DNA of 64,000 nucleotides from Clostridioides sp. ES-S-0010-02 (lineage in GTDB: Bacteria > Bacillota > Clostridia > Peptostreptococcales > Peptostreptococcaceae): assembly GCA_020641055.1 (NCBI GenBank), contig CP067345.1:4023317-4087316 (forward strand), given 5' to 3'. The first letter of the stretch is position 1, and every line of letters begins with the position of its first letter. Below the pieces are notes generated by a model that saw nothing but the letters and a program-made list of their open reading frames with translations, was not told the DNA's origin and did not search any database. Positions 9,601 through 19,112 of the stretch are shown here, piece by piece. The translations under genes were made by a program, and so were the position numbers.

Positions 9601-10581
9601 CTATCTCTTAAGACTTATTATTTCTTGAAGTATCTCATCTGATGTAGATATTATTTTACTGTTTGCTTGGAAAGACCTACTTGCTATTATCATTTCTGTA
9701 AATTCTTCTGCTATGTCTACATTGGAAGCTTCTATTGCTCCTTGTATTATTGTTCCTGTAGCTCCTGCTATTTGTGGGTCTCCTGAGTTTGCTGATGGCT
9801 TGTACAAGTTTCCTCCTTCTGCATCTAGTCCTGCTGGATTTTGAAATGCATATGTTTGTACTTTTTGAATCCTTCCATCAGCATCAGTTAAGCCAGATGC
9901 ATCTCCTACTTTTTTACCATCAGGTATAGGATATACAAACTGAGTTCTTTGACCATCACTTAATAAAAATTCTACTGTTCCATCCTTAGAGATATTGTAT
10001 TCTAATACATTTTGAACAGTTCCATCCTTAGGACTTACGCTTTGAAGAGGTATTACAAGAGGTTCTTTTCCTTCTGCAGTAGCATTTTTAGTAAATTCAC
10101 CAGTAGTAGCATTATATGTACCCTTATAAACCTCTCCTTGTAACATATACCCATCTCCATTTACAAGTCTTCCACCTTTGACACCGTTCAGAGGTCCAGC
10201 TGTTGCTTTAAATCCTGTATCTAAGTTAAAAGAACCATCTCTTGTATACATAACTGTACCTTGCCTTACTACTGGAAGATACCCATCTCCATCTATCATT
10301 AAATCTGATGGTCTATTAGTTGGCTGTACATTTCCTTGTGTCATATCTTTATTTATACTTGATATCTTACTACCTACACCTACTTGTCCTAAGTTTGTTC
10401 CCCCTAATGCAGCTGTTGGAGCACTTGCATATAGTACAGTTTGATAAAATGAATCTGTTATTCTAGCTGAACTTTTCTTAAAAGCAGTAGTCCCAGCATT
10501 TGCTACATTGTTACCTATTACATCTAGTTTAGTTTGATTTGCTTTCATTCCACTTACACCTGAATACATCGCTTTTATCAT
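9601..10581 (-). CDS. flgE: Flagellar hook protein FlgE
   Basis: The 326 residues carry the rod/hook N-terminal motif (MIKAMYSGVSGMKANQTKLD, then VIGNNVANAGTTAFK) and the C-terminal partner EEFTEMIIASRSFQANSKII. These form the D0/D1 coiled segments of axial proteins. The length, and the position after flgD and fliK, favour the hook over a distal-rod protein. The central domain is short compared with enteric FlgE. Confidence 0.92.
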   Translation of the reverse strand: MIKAMYSGVSGMKANQTKLDVIGNNVANAGTTAFKKSSARITDSFYQTVLYASAPTAALGGTNLGQVGVGSKISSINKDMTQGNVQPTNRPSDLMIDGDGYLPVVRQGTVMYTRDGSFNLDTGFKATAGPLNGVKGGRLVNGDGYMLQGEVYKGTYNATTGEFTKNATAEGKEPLVIPLQSVSPKDGTVQNVLEYNISKDGTVEFLLSDGQRTQFVYPIPDGKKVGDASGLTDADGRIQKVQTYAFQNPAGLDAEGGNLYKPSANSGDPQIAGATGTIIQGAIEASNVDIAEEFTEMIIASRSFQANSKIISTSDEILQEIISLKR

Positions 10582-10607
10582 GAATTTACCTCTTTTCTAA
10601 TTTAATA

Positions 10608-11216
10608 TTATTCTTGTTCAGGAGATTCTTGCTCTGGTGGGTTATTTTCTTCTCCTGAAGTTGTATCTACTTCTCCTATTTTAAGTAATTTTTCATATTT
10701 AACATCTACAGTTTTATCACTACCATCTACTTTCAGTTCTAAGTGTACCTCTCCATCTTTTATATATGTAGACTTTACTACACCTACAATGTTTTCATCT
10801 TCCTTCTCTTCTCCGGATACTTCTACTTCTTTACCAATTAATGACGTTGCCATACTCAAAGCAGAGTTTATTAGAGTAGAGTTACTTAAAGCTAAGAGTA
10901 TATCTAGCTTGTCGTTCATAGCTGACATCTTTTCTAAAGTTGCAAACTGAGCTAATTGTGATACATACTCTGTTGGGTCTTGTGGATTCATTGGGTCTTG
11001 ATTACCCATTTGTGCTACAAGTATTTTCATAAACAAGTCTTTATCAGCATCATCACCCTGTCCTATAATTGGAGTTCCATTATCTGTTACTGTCTGATTT
11101 CCTTTACTTCTAACTTGTTTATTAGCAATATCATTAATATTTCTTTCAAGTTGGCTCAAGTTATTTGACCTATAGTTTCCTTGAGCCCCTGCTAAAGCTG
11201 TTGCCACTCCATACAT
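10608..11216 (-). CDS. flgD: Hook-capping scaffold protein FlgD
   Basis: The 202 residues contain the FlgD N-terminal signature FMKILVAQMGNQDPMNPQDP followed by YVSQLAQFATLEKMSAMN. A small beta domain follows (about 125-175) and a Glu/Pro-rich tail ends the protein. FlgD caps the growing hook and is later replaced by FlgK. It lies between fliK and flgE as in other Firmicutes. Confidence 0.94.
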   Translation of the reverse strand: MYGVATALAGAQGNYRSNNLSQLERNINDIANKQVRSKGNQTVTDNGTPIIGQGDDADKDLFMKILVAQMGNQDPMNPQDPTEYVSQLAQFATLEKMSAMNDKLDILLALSNSTLINSALSMATSLIGKEVEVSGEEKEDENIVGVVKSTYIKDGEVHLELKVDGSDKTVDVKYEKLLKIGEVDTTSGEENNPPEQESPEQE

Positions 11217-11233
11217 ACAGTATTTCCCCCTTA

Positions 11234-12436
11234 TTAAGCTAATAAATCTACTCTATCATCATCAATATTTTCTTTAATTTCATCTTCTATGACCATATTG
11301 CTACGCTTATTATTTGTATCCTGCTTATTCATATTTTCTTGGTTATTTTGTCTATTTTGTTGTTCAAATGCTTTATCAAAAGTATCTGATGTACTTCTAT
11401 TATCACTATGCATTTGCACGGATACATCTTTTATATTTACATTTGTAAGTTCAAGATGTTGCTTTAAATCTGTTATATTTTTATTTATAGAGTCAAAAAC
11501 ATCTTTATTAAAAACAGTCACAACAGCTTTCATACTTTCGTTATCTTTCAATAATTGTATGTTCATATCTCCCAATTCTTTTGGCCTTAATCTAATTGTT
11601 AATTCTTGGATGTCATTTGTTTTCATATGTTTAATAGCTTTGATAGAATCGTCCATAACATTTGATTCTATATATTTTAAGTCAACATTATCATTTTTAA
11701 CTTTGTTTATATCCATGCTTTTATTTATTACTTGACCAAAGTTTCCACTTTTATTTTCATTAATACCTGCTAGTTTTTCCAAAATATCAGAGTTATCATC
11801 TCTTTTCTTATTTGAATTAAGGTTATCCATTCTATTACTATCAAAATTATATAAATCTATGCTTTTATTATCATCCTCTGTAGTTTTACTAATTACTTCA
11901 AAGTTTTCATTAACATTATTATCTAAAAACTCTCTTAACTTCATCATGTCTAAATTTTGCATATCATTAGAGTTATTCATGTCAGCCTTATTTAACTCTG
12001 CATTTTGCTTTACAATATTATTCAATATATTTTTATTAAGTTTAAGCTCTTGTTTCAACTCATCCGATATATTTAGTTTTTCCATACCATTCAATATAGA
12101 ATTTATATCTTTATCTTTTTCAGTATTATTTTTTAAAAGATTCAATAATTGTTGTAAAATCTCATTATTCTTACTACAATCTTTTTCATATGTACTTTCA
12201 TCCTCTAAGTGATTACTTTTATCTACATCTGAATGACACTCATTATCACTATCTTCTGATTTATTTGAACTGATATTTTGATCACTTGTTTCTTTTTTGT
12301 CTTTAACTTGTCCATTATCTGTTGCCTTATATAGATTATCCTCAAATTTATTATTTTTCACATCTTTATTCTTAGATGAACTCTTTTTATTCCCAATATC
12401 TTTAATAACATTATAAGAATCTGCTTGTATCTTCAT
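11234..12436 (-). CDS. fliK: Hook-length control protein FliK
   Basis: The 400-residue protein is mostly low-complexity and rich in Asn, Asp and Lys, as expected for the extended ruler part. The C-terminal hook-length domain (about 270-345) holds the diagnostic LTIRLRPKELGDMNIQLLKD segment. FliK is secreted during hook growth and triggers the FlhB specificity switch. Position between fliJ and flgD agrees. Confidence 0.88.
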   Translation of the reverse strand: MKIQADSYNVIKDIGNKKSSSKNKDVKNNKFEDNLYKATDNGQVKDKKETSDQNISSNKSEDSDNECHSDVDKSNHLEDESTYEKDCSKNNEILQQLLNLLKNNTEKDKDINSILNGMEKLNISDELKQELKLNKNILNNIVKQNAELNKADMNNSNDMQNLDMMKLREFLDNNVNENFEVISKTTEDDNKSIDLYNFDSNRMDNLNSNKKRDDNSDILEKLAGINENKSGNFGQVINKSMDINKVKNDNVDLKYIESNVMDDSIKAIKHMKTNDIQELTIRLRPKELGDMNIQLLKDNESMKAVVTVFNKDVFDSINKNITDLKQHLELTNVNIKDVSVQMHSDNRSTSDTFDKAFEQQNRQNNQENMNKQDTNNKRSNMVIEDEIKENIDDDRVDLLA

Positions 12437-12464
12437 ACAATAATATCCTCACTTCCTACTCTTC

Positions 12465-12914
12465 TTATAGAACTTGTCTTTTTCTCAAATAACTCATGCT
12501 TGCAAACTCATCATTAGTTTTTTGTTCTTTTAAATTTTCTTCTTTATAATATTGACCATATTTTTTTTCTTTTAGTTTTTCTAATGATTTTCTTTCTATC
12601 TGCTTATCTATGAGTTGTTTTCTAGCCTTTTCAAGTTCATTTGTTGACTTGTCCAATTCCTCTGATAAATCTTTTATAGAGTTATTTAAAGCTAACAAAT
12701 AGTTAATAGTTATTTTTTGATTTTGAATACTATCATTATTTTTACTTATTGAATACTTGTTATAATTACTTTCCAGGTTTTCTAAATTATTTTCTATATC
12801 TATTTTTTTTTGTTGAATCTTAGCAAATTCCATTTTTATCTTCTCTTCATCTTTCATTTTTAAGTCTAAAACCTTCTGTAATCTAAACTTAAAGTTCTTA
12901 TCCAACTCTATCAC
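12465..12914 (-). CDS. fliJ: Flagellar export chaperone FliJ
   Basis: The 149 residues are predicted to be almost entirely coiled coil, with FRLQKVLDLKMKDEEKIKME at the start, as in FliJ. FliJ forms the stalk of the FliI ATPase and links it to FlhA. Families of this kind diverge fast, so the position between fliI and fliK carries much of the weight. Confidence 0.86.
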   Translation of the reverse strand: MIELDKNFKFRLQKVLDLKMKDEEKIKMEFAKIQQKKIDIENNLENLESNYNKYSISKNNDSIQNQKITINYLLALNNSIKDLSEELDKSTNELEKARKQLIDKQIERKSLEKLKEKKYGQYYKEENLKEQKTNDEFASMSYLRKRQVL

Positions 12915-12941
12915 AACCTATTCAAATATTTTTTTAATTAT

Positions 12942-14261
12942 TTATTCAAATATTCTTTTCAAACTACTTATAGTTTCGTTAAAAGAACTCTTTTCATTTA
13001 TCCCTTGTTTTAAAAAATTGATAATATGCTCATGATAATAGATTGCTTCATCTATTTTTTTATTGGTCCCTGAAGCATATGCACCTATATTTATCAAATC
13101 TTCTGCCTCCCTATATTCAGAGAGCATATCTCTTGCAAAAGATGCTACTTTTATATCTTCTTTTGAAGCAATTTCATTCATAAGTCTACTTAAACTATTT
13201 AAAACATCTATAGAAGGATAATGATTCTTGTTAGCTAAATCTCTAGATAGAACTATATGACCATCAAGTATTCCTCTTGTAGTATCTGCTATTGGCTCAT
13301 TAAAATCATCTCCATCAACTAATACTGTATAAAAAGCGGTTATAGAGCCTTTATCTGATGTCCCTGTTCTCTCCATGAGTTTTGGTAAAATTGCAAATAC
13401 AGATGGTGTGTATCCTTTTTGTGCTGGTGGCTCTCCTATAGCTATTCCAACTTCTCTTTGCGCCATAGCAAATCTAGTCACAGAATCCATCATAAGTATT
13501 ACCTTTTTCCCTTGGTCTCTAAAGTATTCGGCTATTGCAGTGGCTGTAAGGGCACCTTTAAGTCTAACTAATGGTGCTTTATCTGATGTTGCGCATACAA
13601 CAACAGATTTTTTCATTCCCTCTTCACCTAAGTCTTTATCAATAAAGTCTAATACTTCTCTTCCTCTTTCTCCAACAAGGGCAATTACATTTACATCTGC
13701 TTTTGCATTTCTAGCAATCATACCTAGCGTTGTACTCTTACCTACTCCACTTCCTGCAAATATTCCTATTCTCTGTCCTTCACCACAAGTAGTAAATGCG
13801 TCTATTGCTCTTACACCTGTTTCCATTATATTTCGTATCTTTTTTCTCTTCATTGGGTCAGGAGGTTCATTATTCAAGTTGTATCTATCTCCTAAAACAA
13901 TTTCTGAGTTATCTATAGGATTTCCAAGACCATCAAGTACTTTACCTAGTAAATTATCACTACACATAACACTTAGAGGTATCCCCTTAGAAATAACTTT
14001 ACAACCAGGTGATATTAATGTTAACTCTCCTAATGCCATTAATATTACTTCTTTATCTTTAAATCCTACTACCTCACAATTCACTGGCTTATTGACTTGA
14101 TTATATATAACACATAACTCGCCAACAAAAGCTTTTATTCCTTCAACTTCTACAGTAAGTCCTATTATCTTTTTAACTCTACCTTCTGATATAGTGAGTT
14201 CTAAATTTTCTATTTTCTTATTTATTTTGTCAAAATCTATAGAGATATCAGTTTTATACAT
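12942..14261 (-). CDS. fliI: Flagellar export ATPase FliI
   Basis: The 439 residues match F1-beta-like export ATPases: Walker A GSGVGKST at 170-177, ALVGERGREVLDF, Walker B VILMMDSVTRFAMAQRE, and SVFAILPKLMERTG. It energises export with FliH and FliJ, encoded on either side. The gene starts just 3 bases after the fliH stop. Confidence 0.97.
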   Translation of the reverse strand: MYKTDISIDFDKINKKIENLELTISEGRVKKIIGLTVEVEGIKAFVGELCVIYNQVNKPVNCEVVGFKDKEVILMALGELTLISPGCKVISKGIPLSVMCSDNLLGKVLDGLGNPIDNSEIVLGDRYNLNNEPPDPMKRKKIRNIMETGVRAIDAFTTCGEGQRIGIFAGSGVGKSTTLGMIARNAKADVNVIALVGERGREVLDFIDKDLGEEGMKKSVVVCATSDKAPLVRLKGALTATAIAEYFRDQGKKVILMMDSVTRFAMAQREVGIAIGEPPAQKGYTPSVFAILPKLMERTGTSDKGSITAFYTVLVDGDDFNEPIADTTRGILDGHIVLSRDLANKNHYPSIDVLNSLSRLMNEIASKEDIKVASFARDMLSEYREAEDLINIGAYASGTNKKIDEAIYYHEHIINFLKQGINEKSSFNETISSLKRIFE

Positions 14262-14264
14262 ATT

Positions 14265-15011
14265 TTATTCACCAAGCAATTCTTCTTTTAGTTTTTCCAT
14301 AGCACAATCAATACCAACTATTATTCTTCCATTTTCCTTTTGTATAATAGCATTTCCTTTATCTATACTATCATCTGCGATAACAAATACACTTGATTTT
14401 AATGATGTTTCTTCTTTAAATAATTCAAACTCTTTCTCTATATTGTCTTTATAGAAAGAATTACATCTTACTATGAATGAACTACTTCCTTCATAATCTT
14501 GAATAATTTGTTTTAACAAATCGCTCATAGAGTCTTCATCTTCAAAGTGATTTTTTAGCACAGAACTAGCCATATTAATAGCAAGTCTTATAATCTCTTT
14601 ATTTTTTTCTTTTATGTACTCAGTCATTTTCTCATTAGCTTGTAATAAGATTAAATTTGCCTGATTTCTTATAGAATCTGCTTCATCTTTAGCTTTTTGG
14701 GTATACTCATTATACGACTCTTTATATCCATCCTCATATCCATTTTTCTGGCCTTGACTATATCCTTTTTCATATGCTTGCTTTTCTATATTTTGTGCGT
14801 TTATTTTTGCTTCTTCCAATATCTCATTCTTTTTTATCTCAGCAGATTCTATAGCTTCTTTTATTACTTCATCTCTAAATCTACAATCATTATCCTCGTT
14901 TATATTTGATTCTCCCAATCTAGCTTTATCTATTATAGATAAGTCCAGAACTCCTTTATATGATGCTTTTTTACTTTTAATAATTTTATTATTCAACAAA
15001 GTCATCACCAA
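14265..15011 (-). CDS. fliH: Flagellar assembly protein FliH
   Basis: The 248 residues show the FliH layout: a long charged coiled coil with the glycine-repeat segment EKGYSQGQKNGYEDGYKESY (about 90-110), then a globular C-terminal part resembling V-ATPase subunit E. FliH holds the FliI ATPase and regulates it. The start overlaps the fliG stop by 23 bases. Confidence 0.9.
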   Translation of the reverse strand: MVMTLLNNKIIKSKKASYKGVLDLSIIDKARLGESNINEDNDCRFRDEVIKEAIESAEIKKNEILEEAKINAQNIEKQAYEKGYSQGQKNGYEDGYKESYNEYTQKAKDEADSIRNQANLILLQANEKMTEYIKEKNKEIIRLAINMASSVLKNHFEDEDSMSDLLKQIIQDYEGSSSFIVRCNSFYKDNIEKEFELFKEETSLKSSVFVIADDSIDKGNAIIQKENGRIIVGIDCAMEKLKEELLGE

Positions 15012-16059
15012 AATTCCTTACAATAGTTATGGCACCTTCTCTTTCAAGTTTCCTTACAATACTTACTATTTTTTGTTGAGCACCTTCAACCTGAGTAACC
15101 TTTATGACACCAACCATTTCCATTTCTTCTTTAAGTGCTTCTGCTGCTCTAGAAGATTGGTTTCTATATATAGCATCTGATATTTCATCATCCACACCTT
15201 TTAAAGCATATACTAAATCCTTCATAGTTACTTCTTTCAGTACTTTCTGTATGCTTATATCATCTAACTTGACAATATCTTCAAATACAAATATATTAGA
15301 TTTAATTTGAGCTGCTAAGGCTGGGTCTTTTTCTTCAATAGTATTCAAAATATTCTTTTCTGTTTTTCTATCAGAATTAAGTAATATTTGAACTAAGGTA
15401 GCTATTCCTCCATAGTCTTTAAAATCTTCACCACTTATTGAATGCAATTTATCCTCTAATGAGCTTTCAATTACACTTATAACATCTGGAGATATTGAAC
15501 CCATTGAACTTATTCTCATAGCTACTTCATTTTGTAAATCAAAATCTAAATAAGCTAAAACTTCTGCACCATTTTCAGGTTCCATATGTGCAAGTAAAAT
15601 GGCTATAGTCTGTGCACTTTCATTTCTAAGTATTTCTAATATCTTCTTTACATCTAGTTTTATAATATGTTTAAAAGGTTTTGTACTTGTATCTATTGAT
15701 ATACCTTCAAGTAATTTACTTGCTTTGGCATTTCCCAGAGCATTACTTAACAATTCTTTGGCATATTCAAGCCCGCCTTCTATAACATAATCTTTCGCTT
15801 TATTTATTTCTACAAACTCTTTTAATATTTCTCTTCTTTCTTTTGAAGCTATTGAAGAAATATTTGCAATTTCCAAACCTATTTTTTGAACTTGTTTATC
15901 TGGTAGACTTTTTATTATATCACTAGCCACAGTTGGACCTAATGTCATTAACAGTACAGCGGCTTTTTTTAAACCTTCACCTTCTACCTTCTCTTTCTTA
16001 TCATTTTCACTTATATCACTTAAATCAAACGCATTAACATTTGTAATTTCCGCGGACAC
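14989..16059 (-). CDS. fliG: Flagellar motor switch protein FliG
   Basis: The 356 residues contain the FliG N, middle and C domains: LKKAAVLLMTLGPTVASDII near residue 30, the EHxxQ-type region seen here as LAHMEPENGAEVLAYL, and a C-terminal torque domain with FVFEDIVKLDDISIQKVLKE and charged residues facing MotA. An extra 25-30 residues precede the usual start, with a plausible initiation site. It forms the rotor ring on FliF. Confidence 0.95.
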   Translation of the reverse strand: MSAEITNVNAFDLSDISENDKKEKVEGEGLKKAAVLLMTLGPTVASDIIKSLPDKQVQKIGLEIANISSIASKERREILKEFVEINKAKDYVIEGGLEYAKELLSNALGNAKASKLLEGISIDTSTKPFKHIIKLDVKKILEILRNESAQTIAILLAHMEPENGAEVLAYLDFDLQNEVAMRISSMGSISPDVISVIESSLEDKLHSISGEDFKDYGGIATLVQILLNSDRKTEKNILNTIEEKDPALAAQIKSNIFVFEDIVKLDDISIQKVLKEVTMKDLVYALKGVDDEISDAIYRNQSSRAAEALKEEMEMVGVIKVTQVEGAQQKIVSIVRKLEREGAITIVRNFGDDFVE

Positions 16060-16071
16060 TTTCTATCCCCC

Positions 16072-17622
16072 TTACTCATTTAACCAAGTTTTTATTATCT
16101 CTGTGACTTGGTCTGGTTTTTCTTCTGCATACATTTTAACAGCTTCCTCTAATGTCAATTCTGGGTCATCCCCTAATAGAGGATTGTCTTTCTTATCAAT
16201 AGAATTAGAATTAGTACTATAAACTTCATCTTCATAATCCATATCTTCTTGTTCACTTCTCTTTTTATATATTAAGTATCCAATAACACCTACTGCAACA
16301 ACTGCTACTACTCCAACAACCGCTTTTATTATATTGTTTTTGAATCCTTCTTTTTCAATATCTTCCATTTCTTGTTTAGCTTCTGCCTTACCTTTAGGGT
16401 CAAATACCATTGAAACAACGCTAAGAGTATCTCCCCTAGCTCCATCCATGCCTATAGCATTATTAACAATATCTTCCACATCAGCTTGAACACCTTTAGC
16501 TATTTTTCCATCTATAGCAACAGAAGCTGTCAATCTTTTAAGTTCTCCAGGCGCAACTATAGTGTGAGTTTCAATCTTACCTGTTTCATATTCAAAACTC
16601 TCATCTAAACTATCTTCTGTATTAGTACCATTTTTATTTCCTTGGTTATTCATATTAGCATCTACACCTTGGACATTATTTGTTGCAGATTTAGATGAAT
16701 TTTTTGACCTTGTTTCCTTTATAGCAACTTTATCAGGGTCAATTTTTATTTCAGTTTTTTCAGCTGTATCAAAACTCAAATCAGCATTTACTGTAGCTTT
16801 TACTTTTCCTGTACCAAATATTGGTTCTAACATATCTAAAATAGATTTTTCTAATTGTTTATTCAACGCCTGCTCAGATGCCTTATTTTTATCAATACTA
16901 ATAGCACCATTTATCGGTTGATTGTTTTCATCAACTTCTTCATCATCTAAGATGCCTTCAGATAATAAGTTCATTTTGTTATCAATAACTTGAACATTTT
17001 TCTCTGGTATATTTGTAACACTTCCTGATACAAGTGCCATAACAGATTTTATTTGATTTTTCTCTAAAGTAGTTCCTGGCTTTAGCATCAAATAAACTGC
17101 TGCACTTCCTGGAACAGCTTCCTTCTCAAATACAGAAGACTCACCAAATGTTATATGTACTCTAGTATCTTCCACCTGAGGAAAACTCTTGATTGTTTTT
17201 TCTATTTCTCCTTGTATCATTCGTTGCTTCTTAATTTGAAACTCTTCATCAGTAAGACCTATTGATGAACTATCATCCATAAGTGCAAATCCTTTAGAAC
17301 CACTTGTCAAACTTGGAGCTAACTCTAATCTCAACTTATCAACTTCTGTTCTAGGAACATAAATTGTACTTCCTTTTACCTTGGTATCTATCTTTCTAGA
17401 CTCTAATTCTGCTGATATATCTGCAGCATCTTGAACATCTAGTTCTGAAAATAAGACTGCATACTTATTTTTGCTTGCAGATATTGCTGTAAATACTAGC
17501 GCTAAACATATAGCAACAATCCCTATACCTAATGCTATCTTAGTTCCCTTTTTTAGAGAACTTATTTTTGTCCTAGATTTAGCAACTTGCTCCTTAATCT
17601 TATTTTTAAAACTGGCTATCAT
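16072..17622 (-). CDS. fliF: Flagellar MS-ring protein FliF
   Basis: The 516-residue protein has membrane helices near both ends (about 26-46 and 430-450). The YscJ/FliF ring-building motifs include YAVLFSELDVQDAADISAEL and RVHITFGESSVFEKEAVPGS. The C-terminal tail (last 40 residues) is the FliG-binding part. FliF is the platform on which rod, export gate and rotor assemble. The gene lies between fliE and fliG. Confidence 0.96.
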   Translation of the reverse strand: MIASFKNKIKEQVAKSRTKISSLKKGTKIALGIGIVAICLALVFTAISASKNKYAVLFSELDVQDAADISAELESRKIDTKVKGSTIYVPRTEVDKLRLELAPSLTSGSKGFALMDDSSSIGLTDEEFQIKKQRMIQGEIEKTIKSFPQVEDTRVHITFGESSVFEKEAVPGSAAVYLMLKPGTTLEKNQIKSVMALVSGSVTNIPEKNVQVIDNKMNLLSEGILDDEEVDENNQPINGAISIDKNKASEQALNKQLEKSILDMLEPIFGTGKVKATVNADLSFDTAEKTEIKIDPDKVAIKETRSKNSSKSATNNVQGVDANMNNQGNKNGTNTEDSLDESFEYETGKIETHTIVAPGELKRLTASVAIDGKIAKGVQADVEDIVNNAIGMDGARGDTLSVVSMVFDPKGKAEAKQEMEDIEKEGFKNNIIKAVVGVVAVVAVGVIGYLIYKKRSEQEDMDYEDEVYSTNSNSIDKKDNPLLGDDPELTLEEAVKMYAEEKPDQVTEIIKTWLNE

Positions 17623-17646
17623 TGATTATTACTCCTGTTCAAAAGG

Positions 17647-17964
17647 CTAAATTTGTACTTTATTCATTTCTTGATATGCATCATGAATCTTATTTCTAAC
17701 TTCTATTAAATATTGCATAGATAGTTGTGCTTCTTGACCTTTTAACATAACTTCATGCATAGAAACATCTTCGCCTTTTATAAATTTTTCTTTCATATTA
17801 TCTGCTGTAACTTGCTGAAAATTGACTTTATCTATAGTATCCATTATTACATCTTCGAAATTCTTTTTTTCTTCTTTATTATTAAAATTTAATGGTTTTG
17901 TTTCTCCAATTAAATTATCTAACTTTGCACCTTGCATTAAATTGTTAATTTGTGTAATTGGCAT
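17647..17964 (-). CDS. fliE: Hook-basal body protein FliE
   Basis: The 105 residues contain the FliE C-terminal pattern FIKGEDVSMHEVMLKGQEAQLSMQ followed by YLIEVRNKIHDAYQEM. FliE joins the MS ring to the proximal rod and is among the first proteins exported. It follows flgC by 9 bases in the operon. Confidence 0.95.
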   Translation of the reverse strand: MPITQINNLMQGAKLDNLIGETKPLNFNNKEEKKNFEDVIMDTIDKVNFQQVTADNMKEKFIKGEDVSMHEVMLKGQEAQLSMQYLIEVRNKIHDAYQEMNKVQI

Positions 17965-17973
17965 AATTTATCC

Positions 17974-18378
17974 CTACTTTCCTATTTCCAGTGCTTTTGC
18001 TATCATAGACTTCTGAGCATTTAATGTATCTATATTAGACTCATATGCTCGTGAAGCTGTTATTAAATCTGTCATTTCAACCAATATATTTACATTTGGA
18101 TATTCTACGTATCCATTTGGCTTTGCATCTGGATGAGATGGGTCATATACTTCTTTAAGAGGTGATTTATCATCTTCAACAGATGTGACTTTTACTCCTA
18201 GCATACCTAATTTGTTATCATAGTTTTCTTCAAAGGAAACAATTTTTCTTCTGTATGCTTCTCCATTTGGACCTCTTGTAGCGTTTATGTTAGCTACATT
18301 AGATGATATGATATCCATTTTCAAGCTTTCTGCTGTTAAACCACTAGCAGAGATCTCCATTCCACTGAACACACTCAT
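17974..18378 (-). CDS. flgC: Proximal rod protein FlgC
   Basis: The 134 residues start MSVFSGMEISASGLTAESLK with NVANINATRGPNG, and end with ILVEMTDLITASRAYESNID, the paired N and C helices of rod proteins. The full NVEYPN-type stretch near residue 90 (YVEYPNVNILVEM) is characteristic of FlgC. It is the second gene of the early operon. Confidence 0.96.
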   Translation of the reverse strand: MSVFSGMEISASGLTAESLKMDIISSNVANINATRGPNGEAYRRKIVSFEENYDNKLGMLGVKVTSVEDDKSPLKEVYDPSHPDAKPNGYVEYPNVNILVEMTDLITASRAYESNIDTLNAQKSMIAKALEIGK

Positions 18379-18385
18379 CTTCTAA

Positions 18386-18709
18386 TTACCTCCCACTTAT
18401 TATTGATTTAGTCATTGCTATTTTACCATTTGCAAAACCTATCAAAGCATTGTATTGTAACGTTGTCATTGCTTGATTTACCTTTTCTTCTTCTATATCT
18501 ACATTATTACCATCCACTCTTAATCCCTTGGAATTGTCTGTTTTTTCTTCTATTTTAGGCATGGCATCATTTAATGTTTCTTCAAAAGTTACATAGTGTT
18601 TCTTATAGCCCTCAGTATTTATATTTGCTATATTATTTGCTATTGTCTGACTTCTTAAATTAGTTGCATCTAATCCCATTTTTATAATGTCATATGTATT
18701 CATACTCAC
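18386..18709 (-). CDS. flgB: Proximal rod protein FlgB, first gene of the early flagellar operon
   Basis: The 107 residues carry the rod signature LRSQTIANNIANINTEGYKK and a C-terminal helix. The start has a strong AAGGAGG ribosome site 9 bases upstream. The gene heads the early operon that ends with sigD. Its expression is gated by a long leader holding a c-di-GMP riboswitch and an invertible element, annotated separately. Confidence 0.96.
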   Translation of the reverse strand: MSMNTYDIIKMGLDATNLRSQTIANNIANINTEGYKKHYVTFEETLNDAMPKIEEKTDNSKGLRVDGNNVDIEEEKVNQAMTTLQYNALIGFANGKIAMTKSIISGR

Positions 18710-18756
18710 TCCTCCTTAAAATATTTTCATCTACTCTATTTATTAATTAAAAACAG

Positions 18757-18777
18757 AGTTGCTATATTACAAAAAAA
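18757..18777. repeat. Left inverted repeat of flagellar switch
   Basis: A 21-bp arm beginning AGTTGCTATATTAC and ending in seven A residues. It lies 48 bases upstream of the flgB start codon. It differs from the other arm at three positions (fourth, fifth and tenth). Confidence 0.88.
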
Positions 18778-18930
18778 TGACTTCTTTATTTATTCAAATT
18801 AATTACATTTCTATTACATTAATATAATAATGTATCATTTTAGTAAGAAAACAAATTTTTTCTCAGTAAACTCCAGTGAAAATAAAAAAAAAATTTAATA
18901 TATATTTAATTTTTTCTACGCAAAGTTGCC

Positions 18931-18951
18931 TTTTTTTGTAAAATAGTCACT
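18931..18951. repeat. Right inverted repeat of flagellar switch
   Basis: A 21-bp arm beginning with seven T residues, then GTAAAATAGTCACT. Its reverse complement pairs with the left arm at 18 of 21 positions. It is the promoter-proximal arm in the leader. Confidence 0.88.
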
Positions 18952-19040
18952 TTTTTATACGCTTTATCTTTATTTTAAATTATAAATCGGTAAAATTTGT
19001 TATTATATATACTTTCTACTGTAATAAAGTAATATTTTCA

Positions 19041-19068
19041 TAATAAAATGACCGCCAAAAAGGCAGTC
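19041..19068 (-). terminator. Riboswitch-controlled intrinsic terminator in the flgB leader
   Basis: On the transcribed strand a 7-bp stem (GACTGCC / GGCGGTC) with a TTTTT loop is followed by ATTTTATT. It sits 44 bases after the c-di-GMP aptamer. This is the expected expression platform for an OFF switch: ligand binding favours the terminator and lowers transcription of the early flagellar operon. The same arrangement is established for the Cd1 riboswitch of C. difficile. Confidence 0.9.
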
Positions 19069-19112
19069 AATTCGACTAATCCTACGCATACAGTATACTT
19101 AGGACTCTTTTT

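Larger units (their letters stand above)
18757..18951. promoter_or_regulatory. Invertible flagellar switch (153-bp core between 21-bp inverted repeats)
   Basis: The left repeat is 18757-18777 and the right repeat 18931-18951. The reverse complement of the right arm matches the left arm at 18 of 21 positions, including a shared TTACAAAAAAA end. The core between them is 153 bp. Location in the flgB leader, arm length and core size agree with the published C. difficile flagellar switch, whose inversion needs the recombinase RecV and sets flagellar and toxin gene expression ON or OFF (established knowledge). The orientation state cannot be decided from this sequence alone. Confidence 0.9.

Noticed and set aside
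13375-14100. A 241-codon frame on the plus strand.
   Set aside because: It is fully antisense to fliI, has low-complexity composition and no ribosome site. It is a shadow of the real gene.
18984-19011. ACCGATTT with a TATA about 16 bases upstream inside the flgB leader looks like a sigma-D promoter that would bypass the riboswitch.
   Set aside because: The -35 is poor (TATA, not TAAA) and the -10 matches only in part. I would need 5' end data to support it.
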